Virus record (IMG/VR): IMGVR_UViG_3300009610_000006
Span: 1-64,000 of that record
Origin: a virus
DNA length: 64,000 nt
Reading direction: 5' to 3' (one strand)
Position 1 is the stretch's first letter. Each line of letters starts with the position of its first letter. The position numbers and the translations under genes are program-made. Under the pieces are notes generated by a model. That model saw only the letters and a list, made by a program, of their open reading frames with translations, was not told where the DNA came from and made no database searches. This document shows positions 51,803 through 61,110 of this stretch, piece after piece.

Positions 51803-54800
51803 CTATGAACATAAGAACGCGGCCTGTCTTATCACTTGGGTATCGGTTCTTTTAATGTAGAAATACAAGTAACTGTTCGTATGATTATAGTAGATCATCA
51901 TTGTCCCAAGCGGCATATTCGCGGTGTCTGCTCCACCGGGTGCCGAATTCCCCATGACGATATTGCCCCCTGACGGGTTCAGGTACAACGTACCTACTCC
52001 AGCGGCGTGCCATGCCTGGATGGAGCCTCCGTAGAACCCGCCAGCGTAGGAGGAGTAGCCCATTGCCATTCCGTAGCCGGGGTTGGCGGAACCCTCGCAG
52101 ATGAGCACCTGTTGCTGGGCTTTGGTGAAGTTGGTGGGGTTTGCGGTCGGGACGATTGTGAGCAGGTTGGGGGGATTGACCCAGGTGGGCTGGGTGGGAA
52201 GCATCGCGCCGATGTTGCCGATGGCTACGTTGCCGCCAAGCGGGTTGATGAACATGGGGCCGGGGGCGGGGCCTACGTTTTGGATTACGCCTGACCAGAC
52301 GGCGTTGATGTAGCAGAAGCCGAGTCCCATGCCGTATGCGCCGTTGTTGGATGACTCGCCAATGCGGACCTGTAGACCGGCGGCGGCAAAACCGGTGATC
52401 GTACCGGGAGCAATGATCGAGAGAGTTTGATAGGGTGCGCTCATTTGACCAATGCCAACCTGACCGCTTGCGTTTATGGTCATGCCAATAGGACCGCCGC
52501 CCGATCTCAATTGGAGACCGGCAGCGATGGAGCTTATCTCCCAATGGTAGGAGTTATCCGGGGGACGGAGCATGATGGCGTTCCCGCCGCGTATCTCCAT
52601 AGGTCCGCCAGAGAGAGTGAGCTTAGAGGATGGCGTATCCGGGCCAATACCGACTGTTTGAGTCGCCGATATGAGCATGGCCTGAACATTGCCTGTATAG
52701 AACTGCAACGGGTGAGCGGTCGCGGTTCCAACGGCACAAGTGGCGTTGCAGTTGAACCGGAAGTCCACGCCGGGGACAGTCATCCGCATGAGGTAACCGG
52801 CGATATCTAATGTCACGCCAGCCGCGCATCTCATCGCAACACCGACACCACCGTCAGGTGTGATGCTCATCCGCTCGATTGGGGCATCTCTGTATGTGCC
52901 GAAGGCAAGACCGCCATAGCCTGACGCATCGCTGAATGATTCGACGTAAGGGCAGAGTTGCGGATTAGAGACAAATCCGTTGTGCGGCCCAAGCCGAAGC
53001 CTCATGCTATTGCCTGCCCCGGCTCCGATGCTGTTGATAAACGTTGCGGTCGCGGTTACCGTCGCGCCGCTCACCATCAGGAAATGCTCATTAACTGAGG
53101 ACGCATTGATCGAGATGATGCGCGGATTGAGCAGGTTTTTTTGATTGCCGTCGATGTCGGTCGCCCACGGTGTCTGGGAGCCGCCGGTACTAAGTGGCAC
53201 ACCGTTGACTAAGTACTGGCCGGTGACGTTGCAGTTACCCACGATGTCGAGCGCATGGCCGGGGGCAGTTGTGCCGATGCCTACGCCAGCAACGACACCG
53301 GAGCCGCCAAATGGCATCAGGTTAATAGTCGTGGCAGTAAGTGTGATGGGAGCAAAGGCACTCTGGGCAGAGGTTACGCCTTCCAGGATTGGGCCGAGCA
53401 GGCCGGGAGGGAAGCCAAATGACACTGGGTCGCCCCGGATGATGAGCACACGGTCAGTGGCCGCTTCGACAGTGAAACGTCCAGAGGTAACATTGGTGGT
53501 GCCAATGCCCACGTTGCCACCGCTGGGGCAGAGGTGGATGTTGCCGAAGCCGCTGCCGTTCCAGTGCAGGATGCGACCGGCGGCTGCGTTCGACTGGAAC
53601 GCCATGAATTGCGTCGTACTCGCACCGGAGACTAAGATTGCGTCGGAATCATCAGTCCCCTTCATTACATGGAGTTTTGCGCCCGGAGCAGCGATGCCGA
53701 TTCCCACGTCTCCCGCCGCCGTGATCCGCATCCGTTCCAATTGGTCGGTCCAGAGTGTCAACGGATGGAAGCTCATGCATCCAACCCGCCCGTACCCGCT
53801 ACTGTGGGCGGCGTATTCCAGGATGACTGTGTCGGCGACTGACCAGATTTGACCGGCCACTTGCAGGGCAACCTGTGGGCTGGCTACCTGGATGCCTATG
53901 GCAGCGACACTGTAGAGGATTTTACTGTTGCCGTGGATGTCCTGTGCCCACGGGGTTTGGGGTTGGCCGCTGGTGAGTGGCACGCCGTTGACACGGTAGA
54001 CTCCAGTGATGTCGATGTCGCCACTGACCTCCAGTTTGTAAGTGGCGGGAGTTTTGCCGATGCCTACGAGGCCAGCCGCAGTGATGCGGACACGTTCGGC
54101 TGGGGTAGAGCCGGTTTGCAGGGATAGATAAGTGTTGCTGGATAGTGCAACTGAGGTGCTACCCGCAGTTATGTTGCCACGGGCCGCGCCTGCCGCCTGG
54201 AAGTAGATGGCAGTGCTGCCAGCGGCCCCCGTAGTGTCGATGAATAGAAACGTACTGGAGGTCGGGCCTTTGAACCTGACGTCGCCACGGACTTCAAGTT
54301 GTTCACTAAACGGAGTGCAGGCAATGCCTACCTTGCCATCTTCCTTCACCCGCATACGTTCGACTTCCTGGGTCGCAAAGATGATGGGAGTAGCCGACTG
54401 GGTGTAGAAGGACAGGACGTCGCGGAGGCCCACGGTGGCGAGTGCAGAGCCGCCGAAGATGAGACCGCCTAAGTGGCCAAGGTCGTTGCCAATGATGATG
54501 CTGCCAGCACCGGTCGTGGCCGAGTCGAAGTGGCGGAAACCGGCGACACCGGCACCAGCGGTTTGCACGTAGACGGCAGCAATAACCGGGTTCGCCCCCG
54601 CACCGACACCGATACCCTTGACTCCACCGAGATTGAAGTTAGCCGCCCAGATATCCTGCGTCCAGGGGGTTTGGCCAGCGCCGGTGATGGTGACAGTGGT
54701 ACGGTTGTTGGCGGCGTCGTCGGTGGCGGTGACACCCACGCCAATAAAGTTGAGAGCAGTACGGGCAGTGAGAGGCGTGCCTTCGTCCTGGATTACGTGT

Positions 54801-56581
54801 CCACCAGTGGCACCGGGAATAGTGACGTCAATGCTGCCGTTGGGGTCGTTGACAGACAGGGAGACGCCAGCGCCGACGAAGTTGAGATAGGTCTTCTGCG
54901 GGTAGCCGATCCCTTCATCCATGGTGTTGACAGGCCCGGAGAGACCTTGGATGCCCTGGATACCTTGTGGACCAGTGGGGCCGGGTATACCTTGGGGGCC
55001 AATGGGACCGGTTGCGCCGATGGGGCCTTGCTCACCTTGGGGGCCGGTGACGTTACCGGCGTCGATCCAGGTGCCGGATGCGGCGTCCCATACCCATAAG
55101 TGGCCGGTGTCTTCGGCGACCCATGCGTCACCGGGGGAACCGGTGGGGGGTAGTTGGCCAGCGTTATCGACGGTGCCCTGGATGTTGAGACCTTCGCCTT
55201 GGGGACCTTGTGGGCCAACGGGGCCGGTGTTGCCAATGGGGCCTTGGGGACCGGTGTCGCCTTTGACGCCTTGGGGGCCTTGTACACCTTGGGGTCCAGT
55301 GGCACCGGTTTCGCCCATGGGGCCAGCGGGGCCGATGTTGCCGGTTGGGCCAGTGGGACCCATGGGGCCTTGGACACCCTGGACGCCTTGTGGACCGGTG
55401 GGACCGGGGACGCCTTGGATACCCTGTGGGCCAGCGGGTCCCATGCTGCCTTGGGGCAATACCTGGATGGAGAGTTGGGTATTGTGCGGGAAGGAGAGTC
55501 CACTGATGCAGGTCGCGGGGACGGTGAACCAGCCGGGGTTGACGATGACGGGAGAAGTTAGTGACCAACTTTGGGCAGATGCGGCGTTGTAACGGTCCAC
55601 GATGAGGAACTCGTCACCGGGGGACATGAGTTGGAAGTAGGTGAGTACATCGTAGCCGTCGCTGGTGAGGAGGTCGATGTAGAGCTGAGTGGATAGTGGC
55701 TGGTTGGCAACGTTGTAGCGGATGTAACCCGGGCCGGGGTCAGATGGGATGACGGTGTTGGCGTCTACTCTATAATGAAACGTCGAGGTCGATTCGCCAG
55801 GGGTGCCAGTATCGCCCTTGACGCCTTGGGCACCAGTGGGGCCGACGACACCTTGGGGGCCGGTGGGGCCTTGGGGGCCGGGGTCGCCTTGATCGCCCTT
55901 TTCACCTTCGAGACCGGGTAGACCTGGGAGACCTTGTACGCCGTTGGTGCCGGGAGGGCCTGCGGGACCAACTGGGCCAACTTCGCCGGGTACGCCGGGG
56001 GGTCCCTGGATCAGGCCGCTGTCTACCCAGGATTGAGTGTCCTCGTCCCAGACCCAGAGGTGGCCGGTGTTTTCCACTACCCAGGCGTCACCGGGGTCGC
56101 CAGTGGGAGGTAGGTCACCAACAGTGTCCACTGCTCCATTGATGGCAATGCCGGTGCCTGGGGGACCTTGGGGGCCGGGGGGTCCCTGTGGGCCGACGTC
56201 GCCTTCACTGGATGCGAGTGGCGTAAGGACTTGAAATGATGGCGTCCAGGGGTAGTAGGCGGCTTGGACGTATTGATGAAGGGCAATGTCACCAACCTCT
56301 AGGGGGACCTCGATGGTGCCACCTTCGGCCTTTGTCAATGGGATGGGACCGAGGTTATTGAGGTTGATGGTGACGGGGCCGGTGTTGGGTCCACTTGCGT
56401 AGAAGCCTATTTGTATGTACGGGAGTTTGTCGGTGAGTTGGTCATAGGAGGAGAGGGCTGGGGAGGGGATGCCAGTGATTACGTCGGTGCCGACAGGCGT
56501 GAATACGATGACCTCCTGGGGCCGGGACGGGTATTCGACACTGGTGGTTTCGATAGAACGTTCGTCTAAAGTGGGTGTCAT
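51803..56581 (-). CDS. Collagen-like tail fibre (1592 aa)
   Basis: Residues about 130-280 and 385-560 are collagen-like G-x-y triplets ([17 protein letters not shown]), with two near-identical G-x-V-D-x-x-G-x-L-P-P-T-G-x-P-G-D-A-W-V insertions. From 700 on there are multiple V-G-I-G-x-x-P/L-x-V-x-G modules typical of phage tail-fibre shafts. It is probably the receptor-binding fibre. GGAGAG lies upstream of the ATG. Confidence 0.85.
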   Translation of the reverse strand: MTPTLDERSIETTSVEYPSRPQEVIVFTPVGTDVITGIPSPALSSYDQLTDKLPYIQIGFYASGPNTGPVTINLNNLGPIPLTKAEGGTIEVPLEVGDIALHQYVQAAYYPWTPSFQVLTPLASSEGDVGPQGPPGPQGPPGTGIAINGAVDTVGDLPPTGDPGDAWVVENTGHLWVWDEDTQSWVDSGLIQGPPGVPGEVGPVGPAGPPGTNGVQGLPGLPGLEGEKGDQGDPGPQGPTGPQGVVGPTGAQGVKGDTGTPGESTSTFHYRVDANTVIPSDPGPGYIRYNVANQPLSTQLYIDLLTSDGYDVLTYFQLMSPGDEFLIVDRYNAASAQSWSLTSPVIVNPGWFTVPATCISGLSFPHNTQLSIQVLPQGSMGPAGPQGIQGVPGPTGPQGVQGVQGPMGPTGPTGNIGPAGPMGETGATGPQGVQGPQGVKGDTGPQGPIGNTGPVGPQGPQGEGLNIQGTVDNAGQLPPTGSPGDAWVAEDTGHLWVWDAASGTWIDAGNVTGPQGEQGPIGATGPIGPQGIPGPTGPQGIQGIQGLSGPVNTMDEGIGYPQKTYLNFVGAGVSLSVNDPNGSIDVTIPGATGGHVIQDEGTPLTARTALNFIGVGVTATDDAANNRTTVTITGAGQTPWTQDIWAANFNLGGVKGIGVGAGANPVIAAVYVQTAGAGVAGFRHFDSATTGAGSIIIGNDLGHLGGLIFGGSALATVGLRDVLSFYTQSATPIIFATQEVERMRVKEDGKVGIACTPFSEQLEVRGDVRFKGPTSSTFLFIDTTGAAGSTAIYFQAAGAARGNITAGSTSVALSSNTYLSLQTGSTPAERVRITAAGLVGIGKTPATYKLEVSGDIDITGVYRVNGVPLTSGQPQTPWAQDIHGNSKILYSVAAIGIQVASPQVALQVAGQIWSVADTVILEYAAHSSGYGRVGCMSFHPLTLWTDQLERMRITAAGDVGIGIAAPGAKLHVMKGTDDSDAILVSGASTTQFMAFQSNAAAGRILHWNGSGFGNIHLCPSGGNVGIGTTNVTSGRFTVEAATDRVLIIRGDPVSFGFPPGLLGPILEGVTSAQSAFAPITLTATTINLMPFGGSGVVAGVGIGTTAPGHALDIVGNCNVTGQYLVNGVPLSTGGSQTPWATDIDGNQKNLLNPRIISINASSVNEHFLMVSGATVTATATFINSIGAGAGNSMRLRLGPHNGFVSNPQLCPYVESFSDASGYGGLAFGTYRDAPIERMSITPDGGVGVAMRCAAGVTLDIAGYLMRMTVPGVDFRFNCNATCAVGTATAHPLQFYTGNVQAMLISATQTVGIGPDTPSSKLTLSGGPMEIRGGNAIMLRPPDNSYHWEISSIAAGLQLRSGGGPIGMTINASGQVGIGQMSAPYQTLSIIAPGTITGFAAAGLQVRIGESSNNGAYGMGLGFCYINAVWSGVIQNVGPAPGPMFINPLGGNVAIGNIGAMLPTQPTWVNPPNLLTIVPTANPTNFTKAQQQVLICEGSANPGYGMAMGYSSYAGGFYGGSIQAWHAAGVGTLYLNPSGGNIVMGNSAPGGADTANMPLGTMMIYYNHTNSYLYFYIKRTDTQVIRQAAFLCS
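55557..55569. repeat. Near-copy of the 13-bp palindrome (1 mismatch)
   Basis: GTTAGTGACCAAC; the coding strand reads TGG where the consensus would put a TAG stop in this frame. Confidence 0.6.
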
Positions 56582-56597
56582 GGTGGCCTCTCCTGTG

Positions 56598-56610
56598 GTT
56601 AGTCACTAAC
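56598..56610. repeat. 13-bp palindrome, centre C
   Basis: GTTAGTCACTAAC upstream of the collagen-like fibre gene. Confidence 0.95.
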
Positions 56611-56628
56611 AAAGTGGAGTATACCAAT

Positions 56629-56669
56629 AAAAAGAGGGCGTGTAGGAAATCTAACAAACCTACACGCCC
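56629..56669 (-). terminator. Intrinsic terminator between leftward genes
   Basis: Leftward, GGGCGTGTAGG (56669-56659) pairs with CCTACACGCCC (56646-56636) and is followed by TC and TTTTT (56633-56629). It separates the 56701 gene from the collagen-like fibre gene. Confidence 0.78.
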
Positions 56670-56700
56670 CAAGGTGAATGAACGATTGACTAGGGATGGA

Positions 56701-57462
56701 CTATCTGTTTTTCCTGGCGTAGAGAGACGTGCCCACAGTGGACTTGGGTGCGGCATGGGCAGGGGCGGACTGCGCCTGGGCGTCTCCAGCCGGGGGGAGG
56801 TGAGTAGAGGTGTTGACGACTAGGGACAGGGTGCCGTCACCGCCAGTGAGTGAGCCACCGGTTTGGGTAAGGGTAATCGGCATATCGGCCTGGAGAGTGA
56901 TACCGGGGAGTGCAGTGAAGGTCACGTCGCCAGATGCGCCGCCAGTGATGGCAGTGACAGGGACGTCGTTGGATACTACCGTGCCGCCGCATTTGATTTG
57001 CAGACTACCTGCCCCGGTATAGGGGGTAGTGCCAAAAGTGTACGCACCAGTTGCGCCCAGGAACTCCAGGGATGCGCCAGCGGGGACGGGGACGAGGAGT
57101 TTGGGGGTGGTGGACAGGCCCATGATGTCGCTGGACGAGATGGCGACAGTTGTGTCTACCGGGGTTTCGCCACCGGGGGGAGTGACCGGGGGTACGGGTT
57201 CCAGTTGATCCTTGGGGTCGAACATGGTGGAGATCGTGCGACCAGGGGATGATGTGTCCTGGGTGATCATTACGGGCGGCGTCTCGCCTTCCTTGGGGGC
57301 CGGGATGGAGAATGGGTCGTCATCGTCGCCGGTACGCACACCGGGAAATGGGGCGAGTTTGGTTGGGGCCGGGGTGGCGGCACGGGGCCGGTTGATGTCG
57401 ATGTCGGGGTTGGGGTTGATGGCCGTGGTGGCCGGTTCGTGCAATGAGGATCTGGTTGACAT
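56701..57462 (-). CDS. Structural/decoration protein candidate (253 aa)
   Basis: TAGGAG precedes the start. The N-terminal 110 residues are disordered and Pro/Thr-rich; residues 115-225 form a beta-rich, Ig-like domain with repeated T-A-L-P-G-I-T-L and T-L-T-Q-T-G-G-S strands. The tail is Ala/Pro-rich and basic at the end. Separated from the fibre gene by a terminator, so it may be made in its own amount. Confidence 0.55.
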   Translation of the reverse strand: MSTRSSLHEPATTAINPNPDIDINRPRAATPAPTKLAPFPGVRTGDDDDPFSIPAPKEGETPPVMITQDTSSPGRTISTMFDPKDQLEPVPPVTPPGGETPVDTTVAISSSDIMGLSTTPKLLVPVPAGASLEFLGATGAYTFGTTPYTGAGSLQIKCGGTVVSNDVPVTAITGGASGDVTFTALPGITLQADMPITLTQTGGSLTGGDGTLSLVVNTSTHLPPAGDAQAQSAPAHAAPKSTVGTSLYARKNR

Positions 57463-57501
57463 GGGAAGTCGCTCCTAGGGAGTACTATACACTATTGGGG
57501 G

Positions 57502-57699
57502 TCACTGGGGGTCCTGGTAGAGCTTGGCGCGGACGGCGGCGTCCTTGGATTCCAACAACTTGCGTAGGGCTACGGTGCGTTCCGGGTTGCGGGGGAGAGT
57601 GGACACAATGGTTTCAGCGAGTTGGCCGAATGGGGCGCTGACCAGTTGCAGGTGCGGGGGGAGATGCTCGTAGGCGAAGAACTGCATGATGGGTTCCAT
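57502..57699 (-). CDS. Small phage protein with a DUF7681-like outline (65 aa)
   Basis: The start overlaps the previous stop (TAATG). The product F-F-x-Y-E-H-L-P-P-H-L-Q-x-V-S then L-P-R-N-P-E-R-T-V-A-L-R-K-L-L-E-S-K-D-A-A-V-R is one I recall from many phages. Its layout resembles the hairpin domain of DUF7681 proteins, some of which (Acb2-like) bind cyclic nucleotides. No cyclic-nucleotide binding is claimed here. Confidence 0.6.
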   Translation of the reverse strand: MEPIMQFFAYEHLPPHLQLVSAPFGQLAETIVSTLPRNPERTVALRKLLESKDAAVRAKLYQDPQ

Positions 57700-58187
57700 T
57701 AGAATGAGAACCCCGCTTGGCGCAATTCGGCACTGCGTTGGTCATAGGCGGCGGCTTCACCGTCTTTGTCCAGGTCAAATGCCCACCAGCCTGCACTGTA
57801 GATTTCATAGATGTCGGCACCGTTCCAGGCGATGAGCCAGTATTGGAGTTGGGTGACATAGCCTTCGGGTGTCGGGGCGTAGACGTCGAATTGCAGGGTC
57901 GGCCACATTTCGCGTGCCCAGGCGAGAACGTCGTTGGCAGTGTTATACGTGGGGTAATCTACTGGGTTTAATGGGTAGACGGGGGTTTCGAAGCCGTAGC
58001 CCGGGTTCACAGACCAGGGACGCTCGTATGTCGATGGGCCGACTTCACTGCGGTCATGAATGTAGTACATCCGCTTGGTGACTGGGCTATACAGGTACCC
58101 CTTCATGCCACGGACGAGGAGCTTGGACAGGTCTATAGTGGTAGGTGGGGTGGTGGTAATGGCGGTGCCGGGGTCAGTGGTAGACAT
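57699..58187 (-). CDS. Hypothetical protein (162 aa), first gene of the 58-kb operon
   Basis: AAGGAGAACCATTCACA precedes the start; the leader from the promoter at 58352 is about 130 bases. The protein is aromatic and beta-rich with Y-L-Y-S-P-V-T-K-R-M-Y-Y-I-H near residue 32 and W-L-I-A-W-N-G-A-D near 120. Function unknown; probably a minor virion component. Confidence 0.6.
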   Translation of the reverse strand: MSTTDPGTAITTTPPTTIDLSKLLVRGMKGYLYSPVTKRMYYIHDRSEVGPSTYERPWSVNPGYGFETPVYPLNPVDYPTYNTANDVLAWAREMWPTLQFDVYAPTPEGYVTQLQYWLIAWNGADIYEIYSAGWWAFDLDKDGEAAAYDQRSAELRQAGFSF

Positions 58188-58205
58188 TGTGAATGGTTCT
58201 CCTTA

Positions 58206-58218
58206 GTTAGTAACTAAC
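58206..58218. repeat. 13-bp palindrome, centre A
   Basis: GTTAGTAACTAAC immediately upstream of the AAGGAG serving the gene at 57699-58187. Confidence 0.95.
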
Positions 58219-58327
58219 CAGACGTGCCAGTGAGGGTGAGAACCAATCACTGAACTAACCCCCACTGGGCACTCCTGGCTCGTATGGCATCAACTAGACT
58301 CAGACTGGAACACTACAGCTAGATACT

Positions 58328-58357
58328 AGTATACCACCTGTTGACGTGTCATGTCAA
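58328..58357 (-). promoter_or_regulatory. Strong leftward promoter with dyad operator
   Basis: Leftward TTGACA (58357-58352), an 18-base spacer and TATACT (58333-58328). The dyad TTGAC-N7-GTCAA (58341-58357) covers the -35. It is the best promoter seen for the structural genes starting at 58187. Confidence 0.8.
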
Positions 58358-58410
58358 GTAACCACTAGGTATAGGGGTGTTGCGTCATTATGTATATGTG
58401 TGACACACAG

Positions 58411-59298
58411 CTAGGCGAGTTTGGCACCGAATTTGACGTCAATACGCTCCTTGACCTTGGCTAATGCGGCAGTGAGGGGAATGTATTCGCCATTGGATGG
58501 GTCGCGCCACATGCCGCCGAGACCGGCTTTCCACCCCGCTTGGTACATGACGACCCGCCAGTCGATGAGGCGATTCATAGATAGGTAGGTGGTTAGGTCA
58601 TGGATCGTGGTCATGAGTGGCAATGACGGCCCCTTAAAGCTGGGGATGAGGCCAGTAGTCATGAGGCGGGTGGCCGCGTTGTCGCTGATACCTAATGTAA
58701 TGGCTACGGCGTCGGCATCGAGGAAGACCGCATTGAATACATCGCTTAGTCCACCCTTGGTCGGCATATCATACCAGTCGATAGGCAAGTCGTGCTTGGT
58801 GGCCAGCCGATGGCGGAATTGTACGGCTTGACTATAGCGGCACATTTGAGCAAAGTACTTGCGCCAGCTTGGTGGCAGGGGTTCCACTGGAGGTAGAGGC
58901 CGCACTGCCGCAGCCAACACTGGCGCACTAGATAGTATCTCATCACGGGTGAGGCCGATGTCGTCGCGAATGGAGGATGGGATCTTGTACCGGCGAGATA
59001 AGGTGCGTGCCTTGGCAGCGGCGGCGGCGCGGTCGCGGTTGGATTTGTCTGGGGCGGTGGCCTCTGCGGCCATGATTTGCTCACGTAATGTGGCGAGGCG
59101 GCGGTCACGACTCTTGCGGTCACTGTCGGTCTTGGCGTCGATGGGTCCAACAGTGGGGTTGGGGTTAGCTGGGGACGGGTATGGGACGCGCTCTTTTAAT
59201 TTACGCCTTGGCAACGTGGGCCTCCATGGAGATGTGGATGGTGGCATTGATGGCGGCGGCGAGGGAGACAATGGTGGCAAGGTTGACGATCTTGCCAC
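58411..59298 (-). CDS. Hypothetical regulator-cluster protein (295 aa)
   Basis: The start is uncertain; GTG 59298 overlaps the small XRE gene by 98 bases and gives a Pro/Ser-rich N-terminus that may be spurious. From about residue 50 the protein is basic and helical, with R-K-S-R-D-R-R-L-A-T-L-R-E-Q-I near 62. The C-terminal half has F-L-D-A-D-A-V-A-I-T-L-G-I-S-D-N-A-A-T-R-type helix-turn-helix spacing near 195. It lies upstream of the 58352 promoter and may control it. Confidence 0.5.
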   Translation of the reverse strand: MARSSTLPPLSPSPPPSMPPSTSPWRPTLPRRKLKERVPYPSPANPNPTVGPIDAKTDSDRKSRDRRLATLREQIMAAEATAPDKSNRDRAAAAAKARTLSRRYKIPSSIRDDIGLTRDEILSSAPVLAAAVRPLPPVEPLPPSWRKYFAQMCRYSQAVQFRHRLATKHDLPIDWYDMPTKGGLSDVFNAVFLDADAVAITLGISDNAATRLMTTGLIPSFKGPSLPLMTTIHDLTTYLSMNRLIDWRVVMYQAGWKAGLGGMWRDPSNGEYIPLTAALAKVKERIDVKFGAKLA

Positions 59299-59404
59299 GG
59301 GTGGCCATGTGGCGAATGGTTTGGACGTTTACGCCACTACGTTTAGACAAGATGGCTATCGAGCGGTTCGGCATGTGATCTAAGCAGGTATTGGCGATGA
59401 TCAT
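59201..59404 (-). CDS. Small XRE-type DNA-binding protein (67 aa)
   Basis: The domain is N-R-S-I-A-I-L-S-K-R-S-G-V-N-V-Q-T-I-R-H-M then L-A-T-I-V-S-L-A-A-A-I-N-A, a Cro/CI helix-turn-helix. ATG 59404 gives a domain-only protein overlapping the 59343 gene by 62 bases; ATG 59626 (behind AGGAG) would give 141 residues and a 284-base overlap. The candidate repressor lies in a cluster of overlapping genes. Confidence 0.55.
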   Translation of the reverse strand: MIIANTCLDHMPNRSIAILSKRSGVNVQTIRHMATRGKIVNLATIVSLAAAINATIHISMEAHVAKA

Positions 59405-60350
59405 AATCTCGGCGCGCAACGAGGTACCGGTACCTGACGAAGTGCCGGTGGGTGGCAAGCTGGAGTGCGGTAGAGATGGACTTGAGTGACTGCGTATCAC
59501 GGGCGGTGCCATCCCAGTATGGATGGGTGATAGTGGCATTGCCCCCCGGGTCTGGTTCTGGTGTAGTTGCTGGGACAGGGACGCCACTGTCTGACGGAGT
59601 CGAGTATCGGCCTGGGTGTTTTTCATTTGCGGTGAATATCTCCTTATATAGGGTAGTAATGGCGCGGCGGTTACCGGCGAACTCCACGGCCATGGTGCGG
59701 TGGGCGAGGATGGCTTCGCGTGCGTTGAGACTGTAGAGGGACTTCCATCGGCTGGCGAGACCGTGGGCAGTGGCGAGGTCGATGGGGACGCCGGTGCCGT
59801 AGGTGATGAATAGCTGGGGTACATAATGGCCACGGCGTAAATGCACACCTCTGTTGGTGACTAACTTGTCAATGTACGTCCAGGCCCACTGGGTGTAGCA
59901 GTGCAGGGATTTCAATAATGATCGTATACGTGCAATGTCGAGTAATGTCAGCGTATAGGCGTGGCGTGGATGAATACCTAGTCCCAGTGCCAGCATGAAT
60001 AGCGCATTGCACTGGACGTTGTGATAATTGTTGGTTCGGTCGATGGTGGCCAGGGAATGTTCCAGCCGTGCTCGTGACGCTGGGGAGATTTGCAATACTG
60101 GCGTTGGGTCTGTCGCAAATTCCCACAGGTCGGCGAATTGCGAGTTGGTAACTAACCCCCGCCATTTTAGCCACGGAGTGAAATTCCTCACCATTTGGCG
60201 TAGGAGGCGCTGATCTCGTATGGGTAGCCTCCCGCACGCGGCAAGTAGATTTTCGTGCGTGTAGGCCCCGCCAAGGGCCAAGAACAGCCTATCAGGGGTA
60301 AATGACTGGGTGCCTTTTGACAAAAGTTCGAGATGGGACGGTTTTGGCAT
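59343..60350 (-). CDS. Hypothetical protein (335 aa), two degenerate palindromes inside
   Basis: The protein is helical and basic, with M-L-A-L-G-L-G-I-H-P-R-H-A-Y-T near 125 and a C-terminal H-F-V-R-Y-R-Y-L-V-A-R-R-D-Y-D-H-R. It contains two L-V-T-N tetrapeptides encoded by palindromes with one synonymous change (ACC for ACT). It overlaps the small XRE gene. No enzymatic motif seen. Leftmost known start of this cluster; promoter not identified. Confidence 0.6.
   Translation of the reverse strand: MPKPSHLELLSKGTQSFTPDRLFLALGGAYTHENLLAACGRLPIRDQRLLRQMVRNFTPWLKWRGLVTNSQFADLWEFATDPTPVLQISPASRARLEHSLATIDRTNNYHNVQCNALFMLALGLGIHPRHAYTLTLLDIARIRSLLKSLHCYTQWAWTYIDKLVTNRGVHLRRGHYVPQLFITYGTGVPIDLATAHGLASRWKSLYSLNAREAILAHRTMAVEFAGNRRAITTLYKEIFTANEKHPGRYSTPSDSGVPVPATTPEPDPGGNATITHPYWDGTARDTQSLKSISTALQLATHRHFVRYRYLVARRDYDHRQYLLRSHAEPLDSHLV
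59853..59865. repeat. Near-copy of the 13-bp palindrome (1 mismatch)
   Basis: GTTGGTGACTAAC; the coding strand still encodes L-V-T-N with ACC for Thr. Confidence 0.6.
60144..60156. repeat. Near-copy of the 13-bp palindrome (1 mismatch)
   Basis: GTTGGTAACTAAC; the coding strand still encodes L-V-T-N with ACC for Thr. Confidence 0.6.
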
Positions 60351-60513
60351 TTTGGATTCCCGGAAAAGTACAGTATATAGACTACTTTTTGCAATTCATA
60401 AAGAGTACTTTGAAATGTAAAGTGAGGGCAAACCGAGAAATGAAAAGTGGGGGCAATCGACTCTCCATATGGTGTATATCTCCGAAAATGGTAGTAAAAG
60501 TGGAGGTAAGTGC

Positions 60514-60609
60514 ATGAAAATGCAAGGGTTATGGGTGAATTGTCTCATTATCGGTCCTCCAGGACGTGAATTTCCAGGACCCCCCGTGGGGGAGTACGTG
60601 CCTGCTTAG
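60514..60609 (+). CDS. Possible 31-residue peptide
   Basis: ATG 60514 follows GGAGG by seven bases, an excellent start signal in otherwise non-coding DNA. The frame contains G-P-P-G-R-E-F-P-G-P-P-V-G. A CCCCC-CGT-GGGGG hairpin near 60588-60600 lies in it. It may instead be a regulatory leader. Low confidence. Confidence 0.25.
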   Translation: MKMQGLWVNCLIIGPPGREFPGPPVGEYVPA

Positions 60610-60639
60610 TAAAAACGCTGTAATCGAGCCATTTTGCCA

Positions 60640-60652
60640 GTTAGTCACTAAC
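60640..60652. repeat. 13-bp palindrome, centre C
   Basis: GTTAGTCACTAAC, 18 bases from the next copy at 60671 and close to the small leftward gene. Confidence 0.95.
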
Positions 60653-60670
60653 TTTTACCTGTAAATCCCG

Positions 60671-60683
60671 GTTAGTGACTAAC
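60671..60683. repeat. 13-bp palindrome, centre G
   Basis: GTTAGTGACTAAC containing the stop of the 59-residue leftward gene at 60679. Confidence 0.95.
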
Positions 60684-60858
60684 TATCGGCTAGAATCTCG
60701 CGCATTCTGGCCACTATCTCGTTAGGATACCCATCACCAATGCCGTAGCCGGGGTCATTTTCTATATATTCCTTAATAATCGCCTCCAGTATGCGGATAC
60801 GCTGGTCGCGCAGTGCGATTTCCATGCTTTTTACACGACATTTCTCACATTTCGCCAT
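60679..60858 (-). CDS. Small leftward protein with C-x2-C (59 aa)
   Basis: The rightmost gene of the leftward half. AAAGGG lies seven bases before the ATG at 60858. The product begins M-A-K-C-E-K-C-R-V-K, then a charged helix (A-L-R-D-Q-R-I-R-I-L-E-A-I-I-K-E-Y). The CxxC and helix resemble small zinc-binding phage proteins. Palindrome copies lie at both ends of the gene. Confidence 0.55.
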   Translation of the reverse strand: MAKCEKCRVKSMEIALRDQRIRILEAIIKEYIENDPGYGIGDGYPNEIVARMREILADS

Positions 60859-60874
60859 TTATTCGCCCTTTCCA

Positions 60875-60887
60875 GTTAGTGACTAAC
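60875..60887. repeat. 13-bp palindrome, centre G
   Basis: GTTAGTGACTAAC upstream of the 59-residue leftward gene. Confidence 0.95.
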
Positions 60888-61020
60888 TGTTTATTTCTAG
60901 TATAGCATATTATTTTATGCCCCAATAGTTCAAAAATTGGTCGTATTCTGGGTACACCATGGGACCCATCCGCCCGCCCCCTGGCCCCGCGCGGGTGGTA
61001 CGTGTCATTGTCTTACCTCG
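60888..61020. other. Non-coding stretch before the iteron-like block
   Basis: An AT-rich segment (TTTATTTCTAGTATAGCATATTATTTTATG near 60889-60918) is followed by a GC-rich C-G-C-C-C-G-C-C-C-C-C-T stretch. The AT-rich part could be a DNA unwinding element for the repeats that follow. No gene seen. Confidence 0.45.
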
Positions 61021-61110
61021 CGTGTCTCGCGTGGTACGTACCACGTAGCACGTACCTCGCGTACCACGTGTCTATCACTACGTACCTCGCGTACCACGTA
61101 CCTCGCGTGG
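61021..61110. repeat. Iteron-like repeats with a 30-bp period
   Basis: CGTACCTCGCGTACCACGT occurs at 61051-61069 and 61081-61099, exactly 30 bases apart. A related unit occupies 61021-61050 and contains the perfect palindrome GTGGTACGTACCAC (61031-61044). A truncated fourth unit overlaps at 61097. The block has features of a replication-origin iteron array or multi-site operator. Confidence 0.65.

Noticed and set aside
54900-56230. Rightward Gly/Pro-rich frames opposite the fibre
   Set aside because: Mirror of the collagen-like repeats; no start signals.
61021-61110. CRISPR array
   Set aside because: Period of 30 bases with no spacers of unique sequence; the units merge into each other and no cas gene is present.
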